The notes below the pieces were generated by a model, which had not been told where the DNA came from, searched no databases, and saw only the letters and a program-made list of their open reading frames with translations. A stretch of 64,000 nt of DNA from Pseudomonadota bacterium (GTDB lineage: Bacteria; Desulfobacterota; Binatia; UBA9968). Position 1 is the first letter of the stretch; each line of letters begins with the position of its first letter. Below are positions 8,839-17,727 of this stretch, piece after piece. The stretch is taken from NCBI GenBank assembly GCA_021324155.1, contig JAJPJQ010000018.1:1-64000 (forward strand). Reading direction: 5' to 3'. Both the position numbers and the translations under genes were made by a program.

Positions 8839-9900
8839 CTATTGTTGGACGAAAAGCTTCTTAATCTGTTCAATGACCTCCGGCGGCTGATTCATGGCGT
8901 CTTTCGCCATCGCCTGCAGCTCCGCGCCCTTGCCCGCCTGAACATCCATCCGGAGTTTTTTCGCCTCGGCGAGAAGCTCCGGGTCCTTCGACGTTTTGTC
9001 GTACGCGTCGCGCAGGATTTGTACCCGTTCTTGCGGAGTTCCGGGTCCGACGAGCATCGGGCGCGCCCATTCGCCGCCCGAGAGCATCGCCTCCGCCAGA
9101 CGGCGTTTGGTCGTCGGCGTTTTATACTCGTCCATCAACTCGAAGATCGTCGGCCCGTTGACGCGCGGGTCGCGCTTGCGGCCGGTCTGGGCGAGAAAGC
9201 GCACGAAGTTCGTCTTGACCCAGCTGAGGAAAGGCTCGCGGCCGAAGAAGGTCTGAATTGTCAGTCCCTGGCATTGCACCTCGCCGCGCTCGACGGCGAT
9301 GGCGATCTCGCTGCTGCCGGGATAACCGACGACGGTATTAATCTTTGCGCCGGTAGTTTCCTCGAGGATGCGCGAGACGACGTAATCTGAGCCGCCGACG
9401 CCGGTAGTACCGCATTTCGGTGGCTCTTTCGCCTGGACTACGTCTTTCATAGTTTTATGAGGTGCGTCGGAGCGAATGAAGAGCATCATGTCGTCCTTGT
9501 CGAGCGAGCCGATCCAGTACATCTTCAAGAGATCGAATTTGACCTCTTTATCGCCGGATAACTGGCTCAAATAGACGTTGTTGTGCGGCATGAGGAGCGT
9601 CAAGCCATCCGGCTTCGCCACGCTAAAGACATAGTTTGCGGCGACGACGGAGCCGGCGCCGGGCATGTTTTGGACGATGATGTCGGGATTGCCGGGAATG
9701 TATTTCCCCATGTACCGCGCGAGCAGCCGGGCAGCGCGGTCGTAGCCGCCGCCCGTGCTGAGACCGACGACGATCCGAATCGTCCTGCCTTTATAGAAAC
9801 TGTCCTGCGCCGCCGTAGCATTCGGCCAAGAAAGCAGCGCGAAAGACAGAGCGCTGCAAACAAGCGGCAATAAGCGCTTGCAAAGCGGAATAGCGTTCAT
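8839..9900 (-). CDS. Bug/TctC-family periplasmic solute receptor (first of three)
   Basis: I chose the start at 9900 (MNAIPLCKRLLPLV) rather than the ORF-track start at 10020. It is preceded by AGGAG at good spacing and gives a standard signal peptide ending ATAAQDS. The longer version would overlap tctB. The mature protein has SFYKGRTIRIVVGLSTGGGY and PDIIVQNMPGAGSVVAANY, typical of Bug receptors, and the paired cysteines PPKCG and GEVQC. It follows tctB by 19 bp. The ligand is probably an organic or aromatic carboxylate, but this is not determined by the sequence. Confidence 0.9.
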   Translation of the reverse strand: MNAIPLCKRLLPLVCSALSFALLSWPNATAAQDSFYKGRTIRIVVGLSTGGGYDRAARLLARYMGKYIPGNPDIIVQNMPGAGSVVAANYVFSVAKPDGLTLLMPHNNVYLSQLSGDKEVKFDLLKMYWIGSLDKDDMMLFIRSDAPHKTMKDVVQAKEPPKCGTTGVGGSDYVVSRILEETTGAKINTVVGYPGSSEIAIAVERGEVQCQGLTIQTFFGREPFLSWVKTNFVRFLAQTGRKRDPRVNGPTIFELMDEYKTPTTKRRLAEAMLSGGEWARPMLVGPGTPQERVQILRDAYDKTSKDPELLAEAKKLRMDVQAGKGAELQAMAKDAMNQPPEVIEQIKKLFVQQ

Positions 9901-9919
9901 AAACACTCCTGAGCGAAAA

Positions 9920-10408
9920 TTAAGTCCAGCCGAGCCAGGTAAAGACCTCGCCGTCCGGAAAAGGAATATGGAGGAGACGGTCGAAAAGACCATAGAAAAA
10001 GAGCCATGCGACGGCCGCAAGCACGAGCGACAGCGGCCAGCTCTCGCGTGATTGAACTTTGAGATAGAGGAAGACGATCAGCGGCACGCAGTAACCGAAG
10101 CCAAAGAGCCAGACCGCGAGCAGGTAGCCGACGATCCAGGAAAAGATATTGATCGTTCGGCGCCGCGCGAGCGCCGGATCGGTGCGCTCGGAAAGCTGCA
10201 TATCGACCGGCGCGGCGTTGGCCGTCTCCTTAGCCACAACGCCTTTGAGATCGAGGACGACCTGGATGACCGCGAGAATCAGCATCGGAATCCCGATCGC
10301 CCAGGGATATAGCCGCGCCTGAAGCCGCCAGTCCTTTGCCTGGTAGGCGAAGACGATGAAGAAAATCGCCACAACGACGCTCAACAGCACCTGGGGGCGA
10401 AGCTTCAT
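9920..10408 (-). CDS. tctB: Tripartite tricarboxylate transporter, small permease TctB
   Basis: This protein of about 162 residues has four hydrophobic segments (for example VLLSVVVAIFFIVFAYQ and IGIPMLILAVIQVVLDL), as in TctB. A conserved feature is YPWAIGIPM after the first helix. A GTG at 10426 would add six residues; the ATG at 10408 is the more usual start. It is the first gene of the operon tctB, three receptors, tctA, amidohydrolase. Having tctB first and tctA after the receptors differs from the classical tctCBA order. Confidence 0.85.
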   Translation of the reverse strand: MKLRPQVLLSVVVAIFFIVFAYQAKDWRLQARLYPWAIGIPMLILAVIQVVLDLKGVVAKETANAAPVDMQLSERTDPALARRRTINIFSWIVGYLLAVWLFGFGYCVPLIVFLYLKVQSRESWPLSLVLAAVAWLFFYGLFDRLLHIPFPDGEVFTWLGWT

Positions 10409-10510
10409 GGCTGGTTCGCTTATCACAGGCGCTGGGGGTGGTCAATCCGAGGGGCAGCAAGGCCGCCGGAGGCTTTTCACGTCCGCGCCCGGCGTGATAA
10501 GAGACCCGCT

Positions 10511-11524
10511 ATGGACGTCGCTATCGAATCGGGTACGGTGATAAGGCGCGCCGGCTTGATCCTCTTTTGCTTTCTGTCCCTTATGTCGCCGGCAACGTCG
10601 CGCGCTGCCGAGGCGCCGTCGCTCCGGCGCGTGGGGCTCGTCTCGTCGTCCGGCGATCCGCGCTCGCCGGGGCCGCTGATCGACGCGTTCCGCCAGCGTC
10701 TGCGCCAGCTCGGCTACATCGAAGGACAAAACATCGCGATCGAGCTGCGCTTCGCTGAAGGGAAGCTGGAGCGTATTCCCGGCTTCGTCGAGGATTTCGC
10801 GAAGCGGAAGGTGGATGCGCTGGTGGTCTCTTCGGTCCCGGCGATCCGCGCTGCCAAGCGTACGACATCGGATGTTCCCGTGGTCATGCTGATCACCGTC
10901 GATCCGGTCGCGACCGGAATCGTCGCGAGCCTGTCCCGCCCGGGCAGCAACATCACCGGCATTGCGGCCCTTGCGCGCGATCTCCGGCGCGAGGGAGTCG
11001 ATTTACTCAAAACCGCCGCGCCGGGGATTTCACGCGTCGGCGTTCTCTGGAATGTCGAAGGCCGCGCATCGGCCGCGCCGATGAAGGATTATGAAGCTCT
11101 CGGGTTCGGACGCAAGCTGCACTTTCAGTCGCTCGAAGTACGCAGCGACGCGCCCGATCTCCCGGGCGCGTTTCAGGCTGCCGCGAAGGGTCGCGCAGAC
11201 GCGCTCATCGCGGTCGGCAACACGGCGCTCGCGCGTCATCTGAAACAGATCTCCGAACTTGCGCTGCAAAACCGCTTGCCGTCGCTGTCGGAGCGCGGCG
11301 GCTATGCCGAGCTCGGCGGACTCATGGACTACTCCGCCGATTATACGGAAAACTTCCGCCGCCTGGCGGAATATGTCGATAAAATTCTGAAAGGCGACAA
11401 AGCCGGCGATCTTCCGATCGAGAAGAGCAAGTTCAATCTCGCGGTGAACCTCAAGACCGCCCAGCAGCTCGGTCTCAATATTTCGCAGACCGTCGTCAAG
11501 CGCGCGGACAAAGTCATCCGGTAA
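10511..11524 (+). CDS. ABC_sub_bind-family (TrpX-like) solute-binding protein
   Basis: This 337-residue protein has a signal peptide (GLILFCFLSLMSPATSRAAEA). The mature part follows the ABC_sub_bind pattern: RRVGLVSSSGDP, then FRQRLRQLGYIEGQNIAIEL, GFVEDFAKRKVDALVV and a closing KTAQQLGLNISQTVVKRADKVI. Such proteins are periplasmic receptors for ABC importers of amino-acid-like or aromatic ligands. No permease or ATPase gene lies nearby. It is divergent from tctB and is followed after 5 bp by another receptor gene. Confidence 0.88.
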   Translation: MDVAIESGTVIRRAGLILFCFLSLMSPATSRAAEAPSLRRVGLVSSSGDPRSPGPLIDAFRQRLRQLGYIEGQNIAIELRFAEGKLERIPGFVEDFAKRKVDALVVSSVPAIRAAKRTTSDVPVVMLITVDPVATGIVASLSRPGSNITGIAALARDLRREGVDLLKTAAPGISRVGVLWNVEGRASAAPMKDYEALGFGRKLHFQSLEVRSDAPDLPGAFQAAAKGRADALIAVGNTALARHLKQISELALQNRLPSLSERGGYAELGGLMDYSADYTENFRRLAEYVDKILKGDKAGDLPIEKSKFNLAVNLKTAQQLGLNISQTVVKRADKVIR

Positions 11525-11529
11525 TCGCG

Positions 11530-12513
11530 ATGCGTCTCGCACTAATCCTCGTCTTTCTCGTTGCCACGTTCGAAACATGTGTCGCCGCGGATGACAAGGT
11601 AAAGGTGCCGCTCAGCGCATCGTCGAAGACGCTGGGCTACAGTCCGTTGTGGGTCGCGGCCAGGCAAGGCTTTTTCGAGCGGCAGGGCCTCGACATCCAG
11701 CCGGTCTTGATCCAGGGCGCCGACAAGTCACTGATGGCGCTCGTCGGCGGCTCGGTCGCGGTCTCCGCCGCGGCCGCCGACGCGCCGATCGGCGCGATCG
11801 AGCGCGGCGTCGATCTGGTCAGCTTCGGCGGCGTCATCAACGGTCTCACGCACATGATCATGGGCGGCAAGAACTATAAGACCTACGAGGACCTGCGCGG
11901 CGCGACCATCGGCTCCTCGGGGCTCACTTCCGGTACCGCGCTGGTCTTGCGGCGTGTGCTGAAGGCCAAGGGGCTGGAATATCCGAGAGACTACAAGCTC
12001 ATCAATGTCGGCGGCTCGGCGCCCGCGTTCGCGGCGCTCGCGTCGGGGCAGATCGCGGCGTCGATCATCGCCGTCCCGCTCAGCTTCGAGGCCGTCGAGC
12101 TCGGCTTTAACGTGATCGGCAGAGTGGTCGATGTGATTCCCAATTTTCAGCTCACGGTCTTGACCGCGCGGCGCTCGTGGGCGGAGGCGAACCGGCCGAC
12201 CGTGGTGCGCTTTATGAAGGCGATGGCGCTGTCGATACGCTGGCTCTACGACAACAAGCGCGCGGCGATCGAGTTTCTCACGCGCGAGATGAAGCTCAAG
12301 CCGGCGCACGCGGAAAAAGGCTGGGAGTATTACGTCGAGAACCGCATCTGGAATCCCGACGCCGACATTAATCTCGAAGGCATGAGGGTCGTCATCCAGG
12401 TTCAGGCGGAGCAGGGACTGATTCACGGCGCTTTGCCGGGTCCGGCGAAGTATGTCGACCAGAGTTATTTGCGCGAGGCGTTGAAGGAGATCGGCACCAA
12501 GAGTTCTCTGTAA
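11530..12513 (+). CDS. NMT1/SsuA-like ABC transporter substrate-binding protein
   Basis: The 327-residue protein begins with a signal peptide (MRLALILVFLVATFETCVAA). It has the NMT1/THI5-like receptor core: LGYSPLWVAARQGFFERQGL, then MALVGGSVAVSAAAADAP and LRGATIGSSGLTSGTALVLR. Relatives bind sulfonates, nitrate, taurine, pyrimidine precursors or aromatic acids. It sits 5 bp after the preceding receptor gene and 14 bp before the next, so the three receptors look co-transcribed. No transporter membrane component is encoded with them. The ligand is unknown. Confidence 0.88.
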   Translation: MRLALILVFLVATFETCVAADDKVKVPLSASSKTLGYSPLWVAARQGFFERQGLDIQPVLIQGADKSLMALVGGSVAVSAAAADAPIGAIERGVDLVSFGGVINGLTHMIMGGKNYKTYEDLRGATIGSSGLTSGTALVLRRVLKAKGLEYPRDYKLINVGGSAPAFAALASGQIAASIIAVPLSFEAVELGFNVIGRVVDVIPNFQLTVLTARRSWAEANRPTVVRFMKAMALSIRWLYDNKRAAIEFLTREMKLKPAHAEKGWEYYVENRIWNPDADINLEGMRVVIQVQAEQGLIHGALPGPAKYVDQSYLREALKEIGTKSSL

Positions 12514-12527
12514 ACCAGGAGGCGACG

Positions 12528-13526
12528 ATGAAACTCATCGCGGCGTTGGCGCTTAGCTTGTACCTCTGTTCCGCTGGTGTCGTTTTTGCGCAGCCGAGCC
12601 CGGCGGTGCTCGAAGGCGCGAAGAAGGAGGGGAGGCTTACGTGGTACACGTCGATGGCGATCGATACCTCGAAGCCGCTGCTCGACGCCTTTCTCGTCGA
12701 GTATCCTTTCGTCAAGGCCGAGCTCGCGCGCCTCGGCGAGGAACAGCTGCTGAACCGCATTCTCGCGGAAGCGCGCGCCGGGAAGGTGCTCTTCGATGTA
12801 GTCTCGTCGAGCGGCATCCAGCTGCTCGCGGATAAAAAATTCCTCGCGCCGTACGCGTCGCCCGAAGCCGAGGCGTACGCGCCCGAGCTCAAGGACGCCG
12901 GGCACCGCTGGACGGCGGTCTACAACAACAATCTCGTCGTCATGTACAACACGCGCATGCTCGCAGAGCGCGACGCGCCGCGCGATTATCCCGATCTGCT
13001 CAATCCGAAGTGGAAGGGCAAGATGCTGATGGACTCGACCGACTACGACTGGTACGGCGCGCTCATGCAGGTGTGGGGAAAAGAAGCGGGGCAACGCTAT
13101 TTCCAACGGCTCGCGCAGCAGCAGCCCTCATGGCGGCGCGGCCATGGATTGGTCGCGCAGCTCGTCGCCGCCGGCGAGGTTCCGATCGGCTGGGCGTACA
13201 GCTTTCGTGTCGAGCGCATGAAGCGCGAGTCCGCGCCCGTTGATTGGGTGACGACGTTCAATCCCATCGTGACGACGATCAGCGGCATGGGCCTGAGCGC
13301 GAAGTCGACGTCGCCGAACACGTCGAAGCTCTTCATCGATTTCGTCCTCTCGAAGAAGGCGCAGGAGATGGTCCGCGAGATGCGCCGCATCCCATCGCGC
13401 GGCGACGTCAAGCCCTTCGCGCCGAAGATGGACCAGTCCAAGCTCAAGCTGAAGCTCGTCCCGGCAGAAGTCGCGGAGCACTCCGACCGGTATGCGGAGG
13501 AGTTCAGGAAAATATTTGGGCTGTGA
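12528..13526 (+). CDS. Extracellular solute-binding protein, family 1 (FbpA-like)
   Basis: This 332-residue protein has a signal peptide (LIAALALSLYLCSAGVVFAQ) and a strong AGGAGG upstream. The mature domain contains LEGAKKEGRLTWYTSM, a typical opening for iron- or spermidine-type family 1 receptors. It continues with FDVVSSSGIQLLADKKFLAPY, YNNNLVVMYNTRM and PDLLNPKWKGKMLMD. It would act in the periplasm as an importer receptor. It is third in a row of receptors lacking permease genes. The classic iron-binding tyrosine pair is not clear, so the ligand is left open. Confidence 0.88.
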   Translation: MKLIAALALSLYLCSAGVVFAQPSPAVLEGAKKEGRLTWYTSMAIDTSKPLLDAFLVEYPFVKAELARLGEEQLLNRILAEARAGKVLFDVVSSSGIQLLADKKFLAPYASPEAEAYAPELKDAGHRWTAVYNNNLVVMYNTRMLAERDAPRDYPDLLNPKWKGKMLMDSTDYDWYGALMQVWGKEAGQRYFQRLAQQQPSWRRGHGLVAQLVAAGEVPIGWAYSFRVERMKRESAPVDWVTTFNPIVTTISGMGLSAKSTSPNTSKLFIDFVLSKKAQEMVREMRRIPSRGDVKPFAPKMDQSKLKLKLVPAEVAEHSDRYAEEFRKIFGL

Positions 13527-13549
13527 AGCTTAAATCACGCGGGTCGCAA

Positions 13550-13903
13550 TCATCCGACCACTGTTCCCTGATGGAACACGATGCGCCAAGTCCCGCCCTC
13601 GTTTCGCCATATTGAACTTCGAAGGGCGTAGCCGGACCTACCTGACGCGGAGGACTTGTATGACACCAGGCAGACGGATGTGCTTAGCTCGCGGACGCGG
13701 AAATCCTCAATGATGCGCTCCATCGGCTGCCACTCTGAGATCGCCGCGATGATCTCTGCCCTGGACCAGACTTTTCCCGAAGAGCCGAATTCAACGAAAT
13801 CCTCCGCCATAAGCGCCGACGCCTCATCGGCGGACAGCTTCCTGCCGACCTGGGCCAGACGCTGCTCCAGCTCGAATAGCATTTCGTCCCGCGCTTTGCT
13901 CAT
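13550..13903 (-). CDS. DUF4440 (NTF2-like, SnoaL-type) protein
   Basis: This small cytoplasmic alpha+beta barrel protein has 117 residues. The helix RDEMLFELEQRLAQ, then LMAEDFVEFGSSGKVWSRAEIIAAI and the closing SSIWRNEGGTWRIVFHQGT match DUF4440 proteins. These act as small-molecule-binding proteins or isomerase-like enzymes, or have no known role. It is convergent with the receptor genes and sits downstream of a small membrane-protein gene on the same strand (18 bp gap). No specific function can be named. Confidence 0.8.
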   Translation of the reverse strand: MSKARDEMLFELEQRLAQVGRKLSADEASALMAEDFVEFGSSGKVWSRAEIIAAISEWQPMERIIEDFRVRELSTSVCLVSYKSSASGRSGYALRSSIWRNEGGTWRIVFHQGTVVG

Positions 13904-13921
13904 CTGTCGATGAATTGGTCC

Positions 13922-14203
13922 TCAATTCCATTTCGGATGGAGGACGATCAGGAGCAGAAAAAAGAGTCCTGTGAGGGTGCTCGGAACGGCAAGCGCGAGC
14001 GCCAGAGAGTTCGCGAAGCGCGACCGTCCCGCCCGCTGAAGCCAGAGGCTGCCGATAAGCACGGCGGCGAGGATACCCAGGATCAGCAGCCATAACATGA
14101 TGTTGAACGACGACACCGTGCCGTCGGCGATACCGATGATGAAGAAGACGACGAAGATGAGCGCCGTCAGCGCATCGATGCCCCAAAGGATTTTAAACAT
14201 CAT
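13922..14203 (-). CDS. Small three-helix membrane protein
   Basis: The 93-residue protein has three hydrophobic segments: ALIFVVFFIIGIADG, MLWLLILGILAAVLIGSLW and ALAVPSTLTGLFFLLLIVL. The GTVSSFN motif between the first two helices recurs in a family that databases often label osmoprotectant transporter permease. That label is not supported by length or domain content. The gene lies in a run of small minus-strand genes between a putative exported protein and DUF4440. I can only call it a conserved membrane protein. Confidence 0.7.
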   Translation of the reverse strand: MMFKILWGIDALTALIFVVFFIIGIADGTVSSFNIMLWLLILGILAAVLIGSLWLQRAGRSRFANSLALALAVPSTLTGLFFLLLIVLHPKWN

Positions 14204-14217
14204 TGGCCCTCTCTACA

Positions 14218-14733
14218 TCACCAGCCGCCGCCTGGAACCTGCCCCTCGTAACGACCGCTGAAGAAAAACGTATCAAACGTGTTCTTTTCCAGATCGTAAA
14301 CAGCGCCGAAAAAATATATGCCGCCGTCGCACATGTCGCCGTACTTGGTTCGCGATCGCTCGGATAGCGCCGCGTCATGGCTCGGAGTTTCGTCCCAGAG
14401 AGCGTTCACATAGAGCACACGTTTACCGTTTCGCAAGAAGCCTGAGTACTGGCGGTGATAGCGCTGCGGGCGACGACGACGATCTTCCGCACGTAATAGA
14501 CGGGCAAAAGCGGCATCAATTGCGGCCGGAAGCATTCTCTCTGCTTGTTCGACCTCGGCGTTGGATGGCTGCCACCATTCGCCGAGACCCTCAGGGAACG
14601 GGCGAGTACAGGGATGTCGCATCTTTTCCGCTTCGGATCTCGGCAAGATTGTCCAGCCATCATGTTCCGCCGCTTCTGCAAAGGTGTACATCAGCGCGAC
14701 GATAAAGAGGGTATTTATGGCGAGCTTTATCAT
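14218..14733 (-). CDS. Putative exported protein of unknown function
   Basis: The 171-residue protein has a short signal peptide (IKLAINTLFIVALMYTFAEAAE). The mature domain holds conserved-looking aromatic segments (GEWWQPSNAEVEQAERML, YHRQYSGFLRNGKRVLYVNA) and two cysteines. It ends in a Gly-rich VPGGGW. I do not recognise a family. It lies 12 bp downstream of the large alpha/beta hydrolase gene, so the two may be co-transcribed, and both are predicted to be exported. Confidence 0.65.
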   Translation of the reverse strand: MIKLAINTLFIVALMYTFAEAAEHDGWTILPRSEAEKMRHPCTRPFPEGLGEWWQPSNAEVEQAERMLPAAIDAAFARLLRAEDRRRRPQRYHRQYSGFLRNGKRVLYVNALWDETPSHDAALSERSRTKYGDMCDGGIYFFGAVYDLEKNTFDTFFFSGRYEGQVPGGGW

Positions 14734-14745
14734 CGCTCGACGAAC

Positions 14746-16782
14746 TCACTGCGCGCTCAGCGCCACCGCCCCGTTTTTCTTCGCCGCCGAGATAATGCGC
14801 GCGGCGTCCTCCGGCAATAAGAATCTCTCCTCGATCAGAGTGCGCGCCGCGGACGCGAGCTTCTCGACGTAATCCGCGTTGTCCTTGTAGCGCTCTTCGA
14901 GCGACAGGCGCGGGTCATTGGTTTTTAGGCGCTCTTCCTTGGTCTTCGCGAACGGAATGTAGGAGCCGACGAGATAGCACAGCTCGTCTTCCATGTAGCC
15001 CTTCGCGCGCAGGTTCCAGCCGGAATAGGTTGCGATGGGCACCTGCACATCGACCGACCGCACGCCGGCGATCTCGTTGCCGTCGGCGTCCACTTTGGGA
15101 ACGTAGACGCGATGCTCGGTGCCGGCGATGTGCTCCGGCGGCTCCGCGCGCCGGTTTTGCAGGAAGAGATCGTTAATCTTGCCGAGATATTTCACGCCGG
15201 GAATCGCCGGGAAGCCCTGCTTCTCGCGCGCCGTGTCGACCAGCGTGCCGTCGCTAAGGCGCGGGAAGCGGCTATCCGGCGGCTCGATGCCTTTGGTCAC
15301 CCAATCCTGCAGCGCGACGAGCAGCGCGCGCTGCGTCTCCTGATACGACAAGGGATTGCTGAGCTGCTGGCAGGTGTCGCGCGCCGGCTTTTCGGCGGGG
15401 CCGTGCTGCGTGCCGGAAAAATAATAGAGCCGCACGTTGGAGGGAATCGGCGCTTCCGACCTTCCCCGCGGGTCGGTGACGACGAGCGAGTTGCGCGCCT
15501 GGTAGGCTTCCGTGCCTGAATCCCAATGCATGATCTTCGGGCACGCCTGCTGTACGCGGCAGCGCGCCAGCACGCCGTCGGTCTTTCTCGTGGATGGATT
15601 GGGCGCGTTCTCGTACGTGTACGGAAACTCGTCGCCGGGAAAATAATGCCCTTCGAGCGCGGTCGGGAAGCGGCCGGGCATCGCGAACTCCGCGTTGACG
15701 AAGATGCGGCGCGAGCCGGAGATATGCGGGATCAGCCCGTCGAAGACGATTCTTTTTCTCTCGTCGAGATTGAATCCTTGATAAACGAGGTCTTTCAGAA
15801 AACGTCCCGCCTGCGACGAGCCGAAACCGATCGCCCAGCGCGGCGCGGCTCGGCCGCCCCGGCCATCGTCGAAAGACAATGGATTCGCGGCGGAAGTCTC
15901 GCGTCTAAGGAACGACACGATGTCGCGCGTCGCGGCGAAGCCGAGTCCCATGATGATCGGATCGCGCGCCTCGTACACCAGCTCGTAGATCGCGTCGGTC
16001 GAGAAGCCCGCGGGATAGCAGATATCCGTGTTGCTCGGCGTCGGGTGGACCTTGTCGACGCAACGGGCGAAGGACCATTCGCTGCGCGCGATCGGCTCCA
16101 GCGGCGCATGCGGGCGCGCGCGGCGGTAGAGCTTCGCCTTCGGCATCGACTCCTCGACGGCCGGATAAGCGCGGATGTCGCGACTCTCGCGATCGAAGCT
16201 GAGCGGAACGGACGTGGCCGGCTTCTGGAAGACGAATTCCGTCGTGATCGTCTTTTTCATCGGGCTGCCGTCGGGGTTCTTCGCGACGGGAAATCCGGTC
16301 GTCATGCGCTCGTTGCCGGGCAGGATGTCGCCCTGCCAGCCGCTCCAGACCATCGCGTAGCCCTGGCGCATGAGGAAGCCGTCGCCCGCGTGCTCAATCG
16401 TCGTGGGATCGTTGCTGCGCGCCGCGCCGGCGTTGAAGCGCATCGCCTTGTTGCCGCGGTTCAGCGTGTCGTAAAAGATCGTGCCGTTGCCCCGCCGCAT
16501 GTCGACGGGCTTGAGGATCGATATCTCGACCCAGTACTCGACGTTGCCGTGAGCGTTGCGCTGCGCCTTGTCGATGTTGACGATGACCCGGTTCAGCGCG
16601 TTTTTAGGATCGACCTCGCCGTACGCTTTGCCGGTGATCTTCTCGTACGCCCCGGTGACGGGAAACTCGTATCCGCCGGCGAACGGCTCGCGCCTGTCGA
16701 TCACGATCTTGGTGATCTTCGCGTGAGCGGGAGAGGGGAGAACGAAAGCCGTGAGCAGCAGCACCGCCAGGACGTAAACCAT
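14746..16782 (-). CDS. Secreted alpha/beta hydrolase domain protein (Abhydrolase_10-like)
   Basis: The start at 16782 (MVYVLAVLLLTAFVL) follows a GGAGG and gives a clean signal peptide ending PSPAHA. The ORF track adds nine residues. The protein is about 678 residues long. It has an N-terminal beta-rich part (PFAGGYEFPVTGAYEKITGKA) and a hydrolase core with a GFGSSQAG nucleophile elbow and a later GTQHGPA histidine segment. This fits the large periplasmic alpha/beta hydrolase family found in soil bacteria. Ester or lactone hydrolysis is likely; the substrate is unknown. Confidence 0.85.
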   Translation of the reverse strand: MVYVLAVLLLTAFVLPSPAHAKITKIVIDRREPFAGGYEFPVTGAYEKITGKAYGEVDPKNALNRVIVNIDKAQRNAHGNVEYWVEISILKPVDMRRGNGTIFYDTLNRGNKAMRFNAGAARSNDPTTIEHAGDGFLMRQGYAMVWSGWQGDILPGNERMTTGFPVAKNPDGSPMKKTITTEFVFQKPATSVPLSFDRESRDIRAYPAVEESMPKAKLYRRARPHAPLEPIARSEWSFARCVDKVHPTPSNTDICYPAGFSTDAIYELVYEARDPIIMGLGFAATRDIVSFLRRETSAANPLSFDDGRGGRAAPRWAIGFGSSQAGRFLKDLVYQGFNLDERKRIVFDGLIPHISGSRRIFVNAEFAMPGRFPTALEGHYFPGDEFPYTYENAPNPSTRKTDGVLARCRVQQACPKIMHWDSGTEAYQARNSLVVTDPRGRSEAPIPSNVRLYYFSGTQHGPAEKPARDTCQQLSNPLSYQETQRALLVALQDWVTKGIEPPDSRFPRLSDGTLVDTAREKQGFPAIPGVKYLGKINDLFLQNRRAEPPEHIAGTEHRVYVPKVDADGNEIAGVRSVDVQVPIATYSGWNLRAKGYMEDELCYLVGSYIPFAKTKEERLKTNDPRLSLEERYKDNADYVEKLASAARTLIEERFLLPEDAARIISAAKKNGAVALSAQ

Positions 16783-16894
16783 AAGGCCTCCCTTCGTCTC
16801 AGTCGTCATATTCGGAGAACAACGTTGGTGTCAACCGGCTTGACGCCCATTCAGCCCTCCCATATGCTCCATCACGCCATAGGAGGAAAATCAC

Positions 16895-17722
16895 ATGGAG
16901 ACCAAATCCTACGCGACCGTCAAGGTTGAAAAAGAGGACGGCATCTCGTGGGCGATCTTAAACCGCCCGGAGAAGCGCAACGCGATGAGCCCGCAGCTGC
17001 ACTACGACATGCTCGAGGCGCTGACGGAGCTCGAGAGCGATAAGGAGACGCGCGTCGTCGTGATCACCGGCGCGGGCGAGAGCTGGTGCGCCGGCCAGGA
17101 CCTGAAGGAATACTTTCGCGCGCTGGAGAAAAATCCCGCCGAGAAGCGCAAGGCCGGTTGGGCGTCGCAGGAGTGGCGCTGGCGCAAGCTCTACACCTTT
17201 CCCAAGCCGACGATCGCGATGGTCAACGGCTTCTGCTTCGGCGGCGCCTTTACGCCGCTGATCGCTTGCGACTTCGCCATCGCCGCCGATGAGGCGATCT
17301 TCGGTCTCAGCGAGATCAACTGGGGCATCTTTCCCGGCGGGCTCGTAAGCCGCGTGCTCGCCGAGTCGATGACCTATCGCGACGCGATGTACTACATTAT
17401 GACCGGCGACAGCTTCGACGGAAAGAAGGCGGCGGAGATGCGGCTCGTGACTTACTCCGTGCCGAAGGCGAAGCTTCGCGAGGAGACGATCAAACTCGCC
17501 AACAAGCTCAAACAGAAAAATCCCGCCGCGCTCAAGGCGGCGAAGGAAGTCTACAAGGCGTGCAAGACGATGGACTACTGGCAGGCCGAGGAATTGATGT
17601 CCGCAAAAAGCGCGGCGCTCGCCGCGAACGATCCCGAGCGCGGGCGCGAGAAGGGGATGAAGCAGTTCCTCGACGACAAGACTTATCGCCCCGGCCTGGG
17701 TCACTACGACCGTAATAAATAA
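16895..17722 (+). CDS. Hydroxycinnamoyl-CoA hydratase/lyase (feruloyl-CoA type) homologue
   Basis: This 275-residue crotonase-fold enzyme lies closer to HCHL than to generic enoyl-CoA hydratases. Diagnostic stretches are ILNRPEKRNAMSP, GAGESWCAGQDLKEYFR, GFCFGGAFTPLIACD, FGLSEINWGIFPGG and the tail GMKQFLDDKTYRPGL. The catalytic Glu is at residue 140 and the family Tyr at 73. The C-terminal YxYAK segment of characterised HCHLs reads LMSAK here, so substrate preference may differ. The reaction would be hydration and retro-aldol cleavage of feruloyl- or p-coumaroyl-CoA to an aromatic aldehyde and acetyl-CoA. A ligase and aldehyde dehydrogenase are not adjacent. Confidence 0.8.
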   Translation: METKSYATVKVEKEDGISWAILNRPEKRNAMSPQLHYDMLEALTELESDKETRVVVITGAGESWCAGQDLKEYFRALEKNPAEKRKAGWASQEWRWRKLYTFPKPTIAMVNGFCFGGAFTPLIACDFAIAADEAIFGLSEINWGIFPGGLVSRVLAESMTYRDAMYYIMTGDSFDGKKAAEMRLVTYSVPKAKLREETIKLANKLKQKNPAALKAAKEVYKACKTMDYWQAEELMSAKSAALAANDPERGREKGMKQFLDDKTYRPGLGHYDRNK

Positions 17723-17727
17723 TCGCT

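Noticed and set aside
8092-9390. 432-aa plus-strand ORF
   Set aside because: Antisense to two Bug receptor genes; composition is that of a GC-rich shadow frame.
15526-16929. 467-aa plus-strand ORF
   Set aside because: It lies antisense to the secreted alpha/beta hydrolase; Arg- and Val-rich shadow translation with no family pattern and no RBS.
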